Source: Fragilaria radians
Lineage: Eukaryota > Bacillariophyta > Fragilariophyceae > Fragilariales > Fragilariaceae
Length of the DNA: 14,959 nt
Assembly: GCA_900642245.1 (NCBI GenBank)
Contig: CAAAJI010000812.1
Span: forward strand, 1 to 14,959
Reading direction: 5' to 3'
Of the stretch, positions 1 through 9,278 are shown one piece after another. Position numbers and translations under genes: made by a program. A model generated the notes under the pieces. That model had not been told where the DNA came from. It was given only the letters and a program-made list of their open reading frames with translations, and made no database searches. Positions within the stretch are counted from its first letter, which is position 1. Each line of letters opens with the position of its first letter.

Positions 1-2301
1 TAGTCCTAGATAGCAGCCATGAAGGCATGATAATCGATTCTGGTCAAAAGAGATGTCGTAAACTTGAATATGTAAGGGATAGATGGAGAACGATCGTATA
101 GTTTTTATAATATAGAGAGTTTCTTAGCCACTTCTCAGAACTGTAGAGGAATGGAATCTTCGTCTACTTTTGGAAAAATGGTTTGTGGACTTTGAGCATT
201 TCCGATGGTGCATTTTACTCCATGTATGTTCGTTTTGTTGAGATGTGAATACTTCGGACACTTCCCTGAACACTGTCAATTGACCTATCAATATGGTTGG
301 CATTTTATAAAAATTGTCATGACCTCAGGTTTAAACAGTTGCTTTTGCTGCACTAAGTGTATCATTCAAATTGGTGGCTTAGCAAATGGCAAATTTGCCA
401 TCCCAATCTTAAATAGTCGATTCAATCAATGCAGGATGAAGAATAATGGAGCCAAATCTAAATTACAGATATTGAATACTTAGTTTACGATCAGATTTGT
501 AAAATGAATAGAATATGTTGAGTCAAATCCTTATATGAAGGTTAGAATTAATAAAAGGGAGTTATCCAGAATCATTATCATAAAAGTATAAAAAGACGCG
601 ATAAAAAATGAATTATCAGTCTTTGCTCTTAAACTGAATATCAAACAAGAAATATTTTTGGCGTCTTTGCAGAAAATTAACATAGCAGGTTTCCAATTTT
701 TTAAAATTACAAATCAATTTCGAAGAAAGTTAACTTTCGTGGATATCATCATCATGTATAAATAATCTCTGGCTTCGATAGAGGTCTTGGATCTTTCAAA
801 GGACTAGTGTTTGAATTTCATGATGAGGTTGATCTCAAAGTTAATTATGATTCCGTTTAACGCACTGGTTCCCTAACAATTTTCACACTACAGTACTTGG
901 TCGTTAAGAATAGAAAAAGGAAAGTTATGATTCCTTAGATATTTAATAAACTAATTCATTCCCGTATCTCTAGAAACAAGATACAGAGTATTTGCCCCGT
1001 AAAATAGTGCAATTCATCCACAAAATAGGCAAGGGTTATTCGTTAGAGGTTTGTTTAAGGTAGAATTTGTGCACCATTTTTATTTCATTTTCACCAGTTT
1101 TACTTACAGAAATGGAGTTGGCTGGATTAGAGTCAGTGCTAACTAAGTTGTCAAGTCTTTTGTTCCAAACATTATAAACGGGCAAAAGCGAAAAAATGAT
1201 TTTCACACTTACTGAAACGTGGCAACGGAGTCCTAGACCGAGAGAAAAGTGAAGGTCATAGGAAATATTTGAAGAATTAAGGACTGTTCTATGTGAGAAC
1301 TAAGATTAAAAATAGGTCCTACTTTAAGTAAATTATGAAAAACTACTTTTTTATCTTATCATGAAAGATTGGAGTCTTGACTTAATAATTCTTCATTATG
1401 ATAATATTTATTCAGGTAAGTCTTTTATTTATTGTCTTTTGGCTATGTCAGCTGTCTGTCAAATATCTTTTGACTATTCTTTATATAGAGTTACATATTT
1501 TTATGGTAGAAAAGTTGGTGAAATGCATGTGATTTATCATCACCTAAATTTTAGAGACCTTTGATTAGTATCATCTAAAGTTATGAAAGAAAAAAAACAA
1601 ATACTATTATGCTTATTTGTTGTTTATAGATATGATAATATACCTGATATCTTTATAATCAAGATTAACATGTACTAGCAACACTGGGTGTCTCCAAATG
1701 TCGGTACAAAATAAAATCTATTAACGTTATCTCTTTTGTAGATTAATTCTATGTGATTAACTTAAATCATTATGTATTATCTTCTACGATTGTTGAACAC
1801 TCCAAATGTCGGTACAAAATAAAATCTCTTAGTTATCTCTTTTGTAGATTAATTCTATGTGATTAACTTAAATCAATAAGTATTATCTTCTACGATTGTT
1901 GAACATAGCACACTTTTATTGGATTTATTTTCCAGCCACTACGTGGCAACGTTAGGAGTATTGTGATTTCTTCACAGCATCGTGCAAATTTCGAAATGCT
2001 AATGAGGACATGCATACTTGACCAATAAATTCATAACTTTCATTCATTGAACAAATTTATGTTTGGAGAAACACAATCTCATGTATTGACAGATATGTGC
2101 TTATTTTTGGGCTGATTTTTGTAAAGACAAATAACATTCATATAAGATCAGGCTAGCTACATGAATTCACCAAGTACAGAACTATGATTATACATTTATG
2201 TTATGTTTTTTCAACGAGTTTTGACTCATGGATTCTTTATTGAGAATAATTGCTCAAAAATATCTATTGCAACGGGAAACTTGCTAGGCTCTCGAATTTA
2301 G
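1..2301. other. Gene-poor AT-rich spacer
   Basis: No protein family is recognisable in either strand here. Two short open frames exist on the plus strand (205-483, 92 codons; 1361-1564, 67 codons). Their translations look like random AT-rich sequence, with no domain, no repeated motif and no homologue I can name, so I do not call them genes. The only clear structure is the tandem duplication at 1692-1905. A shared 11-base word, acgtggcaacg, occurs near 1215 and again near 1941, on either side of that duplication, but nothing else matches around it. Confidence 0.6.
1692..1905. repeat. Two-copy tandem duplication (about 108 bp unit)
   Basis: Copy 1 is 1692-1799 and copy 2 is 1800-1905. Both begin ctccaaatgtcggtacaaa and both end cttctacgattgttgaaca. 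They differ by a small indel and substitutions about 30 bp in, and by a few bases about 25 bp before the end. They sit head to tail with no spacer. Near identity in a stretch that is otherwise unconstrained suggests a fairly recent duplication. No coding frame crosses it, and no target-site duplication or terminal inverted repeat is visible, so it looks like a local tandem duplication and not an inserted element. Confidence 0.92.
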
Positions 2302-2800
2302 AAGGAGACACATTTAGGAAGCACGGAAGATGGACTAGAGTTTGGCGTATCATCCTTGCAATGTTGGGGAATGCATACGGAAGATTTCCACATTTGCGAG
2401 CCCAATGTTTATGCCAAAGAGGGAAATTTAATTCTAGACCTTGCTGGCCATTCTTTGTTTGCTGTTTTTGATGGTCACGGTGGCATATTTGCCGCTCAAT
2501 ATGCTGGCTTTAACGTATTGCACGTGTTAAGCCGTCATTTTAAATTTATTGAATATGCAAAATTGCATCATGAGGGTCAGGTCAAGGAGGTTGCATTACC
2601 AGAGGCAGAGCGTGCAATATATTTACAACATGGACTGGATCTCCTAGAAGCTGCTTTTTGAGATGCATACATTGAACTTGATAGCGTAATTTACAAACGC
2701 AAACAGGGTCAAATTCATCCTGACGACAACAAACCATTCCACAATTCAGAGGTTCTACATGATGAATCCGTTGAGGATACGGCACAAAAGGATTCTAAGA
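2302..2800 (+). pseudogene. PP2C-type Ser/Thr phosphatase, N-terminal fragment, broken
   Basis: The frame opens after an in-frame TAG at 2299-2301. At 2341 it reads FGVSSLQCWGMHTED, which corresponds to the opening motif of PP2C (PPM) phosphatases, usually FGVSSMQGWR..MED. At about 2455-2484 it reads LFAVFDGHGG, the second signature. The Asp of DGHGG at 2470-2472 and the acidic pair at 2380-2385 are metal ligands in the family. The frame stops at TGA 2659-2661, inside a stretch (LLEAAF, stop, DAYIELDS) that continues naturally in the same frame, so one base change, most simply CGA to TGA, explains the stop. After about 2710 the resemblance fades, and from about 2800 copia-like sequence in another frame takes over. 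The later PP2C motifs (SGSTA, the DG near the C terminus) are absent. No credible start codon is visible upstream. I read it as a dead 5' part of a host phosphatase gene. Confidence 0.75.
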
Positions 2801-2801
2801 A

Positions 2802-3669
2802 TTTGTATCGTACGTTTCAAGCTTGGATGATACTTTTCTTGATTATATTTTAACGTACAATCAAATCGTATCCCATCTTGAGAAGCGATACCAAGATGAT
2901 ATCAAGCGTGAATTTCATGGTGAAAAGTTTTGGACTTTCAAGGAAATCCTAGGTCATTGTAGAGTTGAAATACAATTAATGGTTCTTGTTAAACGGGAAG
3001 ATACTTTCTGTACTCAGGAACCACAAAATATCATTGGAACAGATGACCCTATAACTATTGCTGATTGTGCCAAGAGAAATGATTTGATAGAAACTCTTGG
3101 ATGGAAAACATTTTCAAGATATGCCAAAAAGGGAAAGAAGATCAATTGTCTATTAAAGCAACTTCATATGAGTGCTATGAGGCATATACCTGGTAAAGTA
3201 TTCAAGTTTGGTATTGAGATTCCATATGACTTTGAAGATGCTGAACCCCTTGATAATGAGAATGGAAATAAGTTATGGAGAGATGCCCGTGGCCTAGAAA
3301 TGAAGCAACTCCTTGAAATAAGACAATGCAATCCCTTGGTATTGGAGCTCATATCCCAGATGGCTATGAGAAAATCAAAGTGAAAATTGTTCAGGGTTGC
3401 AAACATGATTTTCAAAGATATGTTGCTTGAGTTGATTTGACAAAGAATGTTGATCCTGAGTCAACATATTCTTCTGTTGTATCCCTGAAGTCCCTCGTAC
3501 TGCTATGTTTATTGGTGAATTAAATGGTTTTTCCATGTGTGATAGTGATATTGGTCCTGTATACCTCTTGTCCAAAATTTGCGAGAAAATTGCTTTTGTT
3601 GCTAGACCTGAGTATGGAGAATTTACTGGATAAGCTTGGCTTGTTATCAAAGCTTTGCAATTATTATAG
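2802..3669 (+). mobile_element. Decayed Ty1/copia retrotransposon fragment (pre-RT linker and reverse transcriptase)
   Basis: The longest piece, 2823-3383, encodes the segment that precedes reverse transcriptase in diatom-type copia polyproteins, as I remember them. Landmarks are LTYNQIVSHLEK, then FWTFKEILGH, then a TDDPITIADCAKRNDL..LGWKTF block, then NGNKLWRDARGLEMKQL at the RT entry. The RT signal continues in other frames. PDGYEKIKVKIV, CKHDFQR and TYSSVVSLKSL lie in a second frame around 3350-3495. RTAMFIGELNGFSMCDSDIG and PEYGEFTG lie in a third frame from 3496. Visible lesions are frame changes near 3320-3345 and 3490-3496, and in-frame stops TGA 3428-3430, TAA 3631-3633 and TAG 3667-3669. 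The catalytic YVDD region, RNase H, integrase, gag and LTRs are not found, so both ends are truncated. It is non-functional. Confidence 0.85.
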
Positions 3670-4534
3670 ATCTAACTTTCTTTCTGAAGAGTTTTCTCTA
3701 AAGTTCCCTAACCCAAACATCGACAGTTTCATTTACAATAAATCATTCAAACACTCAATTCCTATCGTTAGGACTGTCATTCTAGATAATGTTGCAGCGC
3801 TGGGAATTATTGAAGCCGGATAAACTGGTCCCTAGTAACATTTTCTGACCTTATCGACAAACATTTCTGTGCACAGTGGCAATTCAAAGATGTTAGTTGA
3901 TTGCCAGGCATTTGCAGCTCAATCCTTAGTGTAATTACAGTATTCTTAGTTCAGAGTAGCCAATTTAGAATTATTCTTGCAACTGACTCTTGTGCTTAAT
4001 ACACAATGGAATTTAACGACGCCTATTAATTAAGTTTAATTTGGAATGTATAACGATTGTAGATGCATACAAGAATTGAGGGATAGTGCAAGGTAAGCAT
4101 TTGGGTAGAACTTAATACACAATGCATGATGGATTGATAGTCATAAAAATGTATCGCACAGGATGAAATCAACAATACTCTTAGAATCATGCCAGGGAAT
4201 TTTATTTGTAACTTGAAAATCTTTAAATTGCCAGTTATCGTAACTGCCATCCCTTTCGCGCTGCTGTAGAGTTCGTTACAAATGAAAGATAATGAGAAAA
4301 ATCTTCTTAAATTGTTTCATATCCACATTATATGCACCTTTCTTCCAATCCCTTGTGTGGAAATGTTCTCGAAGTCTCAGTTTATTGGAAGCCAATTTAG
4401 AAACGTTAATGGCTACAAAAAAATACAATGGATATACAAAGCCTGTTGAAAATTTACATTTTGTCTCTAGACGTCTAGAGATCCTTACAAAGCGAAAGGT
4501 TAAGTGGTAAATGAGATGTCAAAATCCGTCTTAT
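3670..4534. other. Unassigned spacer after the copia fragment
   Basis: No family can be named here. One frame stays open from the copia remnant to 3823 and its last 50 codons look protein-like (it contains FPNPNIDSF and ends VAALGIIEAG), but it has no recognisable domain. Short open frames at 4026-4250 (-) and 4292-4510 (+) are unconvincing. A 14-base direct repeat, cttaatacacaatg, occurs at 3995-4008 and 4111-4124. The stretch may hold more of the decayed element, but I could not recognise RNase H or an LTR. Confidence 0.5.
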
Positions 4535-5050
4535 TTATTTCTTAAGCAATCCTTGGCGTATGTTCGGGTCCGCGTAGAGTTGAAGTCCAAAATGAAAATC
4601 ACCAGTCCGTTTACGTGGGTGCCTAAGGATTGGCTCTACTGAGTCTGGAAGCTGTGCTGCATGTGGATGATTGGGTCCTGAGTAAATTTTCAACCTTGGT
4701 TCAATATATGTATTTCGCAAGCGAGTGCGAGACAGCATCCCAAGAATAGCTTTGCGCAAAATCTCTGTCGGACGCCTTTCTAGCATGTCCTTTGCCGTTC
4801 GCTGCTTCAGTCCGCCGGGATACCCAGTGTGCCAACGGTAAAGCTTATCGTTCCATTTATTTCCAGTAAACGTAACCTTGTCAGCGTTAATGATCACGAC
4901 AATGTCCCCACAATCTCCATTAGGCCTATACGTAGGCTTGTGCTTGCCTTTCAGCAACACTGCAACTTGAGTCGCCAGGCGTCCTACTGTCTGAGATGAT
5001 GCATCAACAAGATGCCAAGCTCTCTGTACTGCCCTTCCTGGAAACGACAT
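4535..5050 (-). CDS. MRPL13: Mitochondrial large-subunit ribosomal protein uL13m (L13)
   Basis: This intact 171-residue frame encodes ribosomal protein uL13, an early-assembling structural protein of the large subunit. The full bacterial-type L13 core is visible: WHLVDASSQTVGRLAT (12-27), LLKGKHKPTY (32-41), CGDIVVIINADKVTFTGNK (47-65), HTGYPGGLK (74-82), then AILGML and a HPHAAQLP motif. The GNKW at 63-66 and the roughly 35-residue C-terminal tail after HPHAAQ point to the mitochondrial form, not the plastid or cytosolic one; in diatoms the plastid copy is normally plastid-encoded (established knowledge). No cleavable presequence is obvious. The first residues, MSFPGRAVQRAWH, are basic and may serve for targeting, as with other short-leader MRPL13 proteins. 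No intron is needed. The stop codon is followed by AAATAAATAA-like sequence on the minus strand, which may hold the poly(A) signal. The start is the only Met before the conserved W. Confidence 0.95.
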   Translation of the reverse strand: MSFPGRAVQRAWHLVDASSQTVGRLATQVAVLLKGKHKPTYRPNGDCGDIVVIINADKVTFTGNKWNDKLYRWHTGYPGGLKQRTAKDMLERRPTEILRKAILGMLSRTRLRNTYIEPRLKIYSGPNHPHAAQLPDSVEPILRHPRKRTGDFHFGLQLYADPNIRQGLLKK

Positions 5051-7392
5051 TGAGAAGTAAGATTGTTAACAATACATTAGCTGTAATACTAGTAATACTG
5101 AAGGAAATTCATTGTGTGGTCTGACAAGTGAAACCGAAACCTTAACATGCGTTTTTCTCATGAAAATTGTGTCTAGGGTTTTGGCTTCCTTTGAAATGGA
5201 TTCAATTTGCCACGAAACAAAATACATTCTGATAACCAAGTATGATTGCTATATTCGCTTTCCATTATAAGTCAGAACAAAAGCAAAGGCTGGATGGCAT
5301 AGTAAAGCACTTTACAATTTTAAGACATTATTACAAACAACCAAACTGGCTATTATCCTATGAAGGTGAAGACAAGAGCCAACACAGATATACATGAATG
5401 TTATTGTCCACACGTAATATGCAAAAATATCAAAAGCCTAAGCGAAACAAACCTGCTAAGGTATCTGCATTCCCATCCCATATTTGTGACTGTCTCAAAG
5501 GTGGCCAATGTAAACTTACAATTTGTTTCGAAACGTTCTAGTGCTAGTGGTACTAAACATCTTCATTGCTAGTACACAAATACATGTCAAAGCCTATTTA
5601 ATTCTCAAATCCAAGATTATTTTGTTAAAAGAATTATCCTATCATATGTCATGACATTCAACCCTATTCCAAAGAAGGTTTGCTTAACCCTCACTTGCAA
5701 CTAGATCTTAGCTATAAATTCTATTCAAAAGCAGCTATTGTTTCTGTTTCCATACCTTGTGGGATCTCCATGAAGTGTAGGAGTCACAGGCAATCGCAGT
5801 CACAGATCATCATTACTTTCGATTGAATGTGATGTTATGGATTTGAACTCCCCTCCTACCTTCTTTCTGATCGTTCATGTATAAGTCTTAATATTCAAGC
5901 TGATAGTCTTGGCTTTGAGGTCCCAAACCATCATCAGCATAATTACGATGTAGAAGGCCACTTGTAATTGAGGTAAACTATTGCTCACATTGATGCCAGG
6001 GACTTGCTTTCATCCTTGAAACACAGCATATTGTTAGATTTAACTCACATTTACTCTATTTTAATTGATGACCAACCGCACTTCTGATATACACAGGCTC
6101 ACTCTAAACATGTCGCTCAAATATTACTGTATCGTGCCGGGAGTTCCAATACCACGCCTCTAAGCGCTTTCTACTGGTTCGCAGGCTCTACTAACTTATT
6201 CTTTCCTATGTCTTTCATTGACTCTAAAAGTATGTTTCTCATTTTCAGTTCTTATAGCTCATTAACAAAATGTTATCTTTTCTTACAAATTGCTCTTTTT
6301 AAAGTAGTAGATATTCTCTGCAGTCCTAAATAACAAGAATCCAAACTTCAAACGCTTAATGTCTTTATTCAATAAATATCAAAGTATAACCTTTTACATT
6401 TTTGTAAGCCAACCAAAAGCATCACTAGTTCGTCCTTCTCTGCTTTAGCTTCCACCTTGATAGCTTTCATAGCTTTCCAACTTGAGGGTGATCTGCCGTT
6501 ATTGTTACTTGCTTCGATCATGATATCCTCTCTACGCAATGACCCGTAGCTCTATTAGCTTTGCTGATTCAAAATTCAATATCAGAATTTCATGAATTCA
6601 TAAGTATGCCTGTTGATTGATTGGGGAATGCATCGAGTGTAACTCCTGAACAAAATTTGGGTTGAAGATCCTGAATCTTAATCCCTCCAACTCCAAACCT
6701 GACAACAAAGTAACATGCCGACTTCGTATCGTGTATTCTTGCAAAATAGTTACAGTCGTATGTAGCTAATCTTGATGTTCTAAGGAAACGATGTTGGTTA
6801 GTTTCTTCAAACTTAAAGATGAATTTTGGACATTATGCATCCTTCTTTGTGCCTATTTTATGAAAAATACACAGCTTAACTGGCCTTGTCAATCTCGCTC
6901 CATCAAATTATCTTGTGTTGGTATTGGGACAGAATTTAACAGTCTCAAAGTTGCTTGAAGCATTGGTCAATGATCTGTGTTAACGTCAAAGGATATTTGT
7001 CGTACATATGACCTTGCATTTTATGTGTTATATGTGGAATATGATCTAGATCATGTCCGATATCTTCGATACAATGATTGTGTAGCTCATATAAAGTGCT
7101 TTTCTATATCCTGCTCATGAAATTAGCAATAAGAACTGCAATATTGTCATCTCTGAAACCATTTATGAGCCAGTTGGGTCGCTCCTTTCAGCATTATCTA
7201 TGATCTGAATCTTCTAATCATGTCAAAACATGTGTCCAACTCATAACTGATGAGCAAGTTTTCACATTCAATATCATTTTCCATGACAAATAACCCCTTT
7301 TCTAATCCTGGTTACCTCAAAACTCCAATTTGGAATTTAGAATCACGGAATCCCACTTAGCATTTCAGAAATCATGCCAGATGAATTGAACA
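5051..7392. other. 2.3 kb gene-poor spacer between MRPL13 and the PP2C-like gene
   Basis: This is the longest stretch without a supportable gene. It must contain the promoters of MRPL13 (reading left) and of the phosphatase gene at 7393 (reading right), but no motif can be assigned. One plus-strand frame (5360-5572, 70 codons) has no recognisable content. On the minus strand, 6590-6832 stays open for 80 codons without an initiating ATG until near its end; it may be an old decayed exon or chance. I looked for tRNA boxes near 6110-6190, where ggttcg occurs, and found no cloverleaf pairing. Confidence 0.55.
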
Positions 7393-7406
7393 ATGAACTT
7401 AATTGA
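7374..7406 (+). promoter_or_regulatory. Possible upstream ORF overlapping the phosphatase start
   Basis: An ATG at 7374-7376 opens an 11-codon frame that ends with TGA at 7404-7406. It is out of frame with the main ATG at 7393 and overlaps it. If the transcript begins upstream of 7374, scanning ribosomes would meet this ATG first, which could reduce translation of the phosphatase. The transcription start is unknown, so this is inference only. Confidence 0.3.
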
Positions 7407-8340
7407 ACAGCATGTGTGTTCGAAGCTTGGGGATATTAAAACTTGCGAAGATGGACTTGTAGTAACTGAGGGTTATGCCTGTGTCATAGATGGAGCAACG
7501 AGTGTTAGCGGAAGGAGATGGACTAGAGATTCCGTAACTGGTGGACAATGGGCTATGAAAGTGTTACAAAAAGGAGTAAAGCAGCTGCGACATGATCTCA
7601 GTGCTAGGCAAATAATTGATGATCTCACTAAATGTATACATGACGCATATCGAATTGAGGAAATTATCGAAATCATGAAGAAATCCCCAGAAGAAAGGGC
7701 ATCGGCCTCGTTGATATTGTATTCAGAGCACCTACAACAAATTATTTCTGTTGGCGATTGCCAAGCAGCCTTCTTAGACAAAAACGGAAAAATATTTCGA
7801 TGGATTCAATCGACAAAATACAACGATGATGTCATGTCTCAAGCTCGGTGTATGTACCTAGAGACGGAATTGGCTCGTGGCGTTCCATTGGAAACGCTCA
7901 GAGAGTCTCCTGATTGTGGTAGAAACTTTATTCAGCCATTATTGAAAGGCCAGCGTCTGTTCCAAAATAATCCGAACGCACCTGATTTATATCAATACTG
8001 GGTTCTTGATGGTTTCTATGTAGCAGAGAAGGGAATCTGTGTCTATGATGTTCCAAGACGAGCAAAGCAGGTGATATTGGCATCAGATGGATACCCTCAA
8101 ATTTTGACAAGTTTAGGGGAGTCAGAAACAGCGCTGCAAACTTTGTTAAAAAATGATCCACTTATGATGAAGCAATTCAAGAGCACCAAGGGAGTCGCAT
8201 TAGGTGCCGTTTCATTTGATGATCGCGCATATCTCAGAATTGAAGTGCGGAGCCTGCCTTCAATACTTCAAAGAATGCTTTCAACTTTAGGCTTTCTCAA
8301 ATCCATTGCGTTCTTGGTGAGGAGAAGCTTGAAAGTTTGA
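7393..8340 (+). CDS. Divergent PP2C-family (PPM) phosphatase-like protein
   Basis: This intact 315-residue frame probably encodes a metal-dependent Ser/Thr protein phosphatase of the PP2C/PPM fold, from a divergent branch without the classic DGHGG signature. Visible landmarks: CEDGLVV (18-24), VIDGATS (31-37) with Asp33 as likely metal ligand, GGQWA (50-54) at the start of the first helix, SASLILYS (104-111), ISVGDCQAAF (118-127, the GD turn), ILASDGY with Asp232, and DDRAY with Asp276/277 near the end. These are the expected acidic ligand positions in order. The length is typical of a single-domain enzyme. The last 20 residues (LSTLGFLKSIAFLVRRSLKV) are hydrophobic and basic and could associate with membranes, but there is no clear transmembrane segment. 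The start is well fixed: an in-frame TGA lies at 7387-7389, just 3 nt before the ATG. The substrate is unknown. It is not close to the PP2C fragment at 2302-2800, which is of the canonical type. Confidence 0.8.
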   Translation: MNLIEQHVCSKLGDIKTCEDGLVVTEGYACVIDGATSVSGRRWTRDSVTGGQWAMKVLQKGVKQLRHDLSARQIIDDLTKCIHDAYRIEEIIEIMKKSPEERASASLILYSEHLQQIISVGDCQAAFLDKNGKIFRWIQSTKYNDDVMSQARCMYLETELARGVPLETLRESPDCGRNFIQPLLKGQRLFQNNPNAPDLYQYWVLDGFYVAEKGICVYDVPRRAKQVILASDGYPQILTSLGESETALQTLLKNDPLMMKQFKSTKGVALGAVSFDDRAYLRIEVRSLPSILQRMLSTLGFLKSIAFLVRRSLKV

Positions 8341-9278
8341 AGTCTTCGTAGAATATTTTGCAATTCTTCGTTTCATTCTTGTCTATTGTTCAATATGCTA
8401 GGGATATCCAGACGCTATTGTATTCCCATGTCGATTTAGAAGAGAGGAGGTTATTAATTTCCACAAAGACTGATTAATCTTTCTTGTAAACCGAACATAT
8501 AGATTTGAACACAATTAGCATTCATCCAATTGATTGCTTCATGCAGTGTTTGGAATCGAAATCTATGATTACAATATACGTAGACCAACACGAAACGGTT
8601 TCTTGTCACGTCAAACTCTGAGTAACTTGTGTGATTACAATAAATGCAGACCAAACACGAAACCATTTCTTGTCAAACTCAGATTAACTTGTTAGTTTCC
8701 TGGATAACGCGAGAAAATTTAGCTCAAAAGATTTCGGATTCAAGCACGATGATACACCCAACTTTGTCATGATATGATCATGGTGAATATTTGGCTGTGG
8801 ATGCCAAAGTCACCTCCCTTTGCTATCATTAATCAACTTGCATAAAAAAGACTGAATTTTGCTGTGCATATTCCATGACAATAATAGTAGCTGTTATTGA
8901 TAGGGTTGTTAATTGATCATAAATTGCATTCTAAGCTGCTGAATGTTCTAGATTTTCCAAAGGTAAATTACTCCTCCATTAATACTGCTCACTGCGAGTA
9001 CAAATATTGTTTCATCCTGATTGGCATTAGAGACTTGATATGAATTCTGTTACGGGCTAGGCAAAGGCTTCACAGCTTTAAGGGATGATATCTAGGGTAT
9101 TCAGATGAAATGATGGGTGATTTTTAGGGATTCATAACTTCGGTATTTCCAAACCTAATTTAAGATTATGGTTCAACATGGTGCGCTTCGGAAAACCGGT
9201 GACAGCAAACGTAATAAATGGACAACGAAGTACACTATATATCTGTGCTTTAAATTTTAAATAGAAATTGTATGAGTA
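8341..9278. other. Convergent spacer between the phosphatase and AP-4 sigma genes
   Basis: No gene is supportable. This region should hold the 3' ends of both flanking genes. The only structured part is the tandem repeat at 8566-8692. A minus-strand frame of 70 codons (8454-8666) runs through that repeat and owes its repeated peptide to it; I do not regard it as a gene. Confidence 0.6.
8566..8692. repeat. Two-copy imperfect tandem repeat (about 62-66 bp unit)
   Basis: Copy A is 8566-8631 and copy B is 8632 to about 8692. Both begin tgattacaata, share a gaccaa-cacgaaac block and a tttcttgtca block, and end with a taacttg motif. Copy B lacks about 4 bases (cgtc after ttgtca) and differs at scattered positions. 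The copies are less alike than those of the 1692-1905 duplication, so this one is probably older. The unit has no similarity to that repeat. Confidence 0.85.

Noticed and set aside
205..483. 92-codon plus-strand frame
   Set aside because: No domain, no homologue I can name, AT-rich random-looking composition and no supporting context.
1361..1564. 67-codon plus-strand frame
   Set aside because: Composition follows local AT richness; it is rich in Tyr, Ile, Leu and Ser in the way random AT-rich DNA is.
4292..4510. 72-codon plus-strand frame near the MRPL13 3' end
   Set aside because: I considered it as a possible RNase H remnant of the copia element, but no family motif could be recognised.
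6110..6190. Possible tRNA (ggttcg box near 6175)
   Set aside because: The T-arm stem does not pair and no A box or acceptor stem fits on either strand.
8454..8666. 70-codon minus-strand frame with an internally repeated peptide
   Set aside because: The repeated peptide is only the translation of the tandem DNA repeat at 8566-8692; no other coding signal is present.
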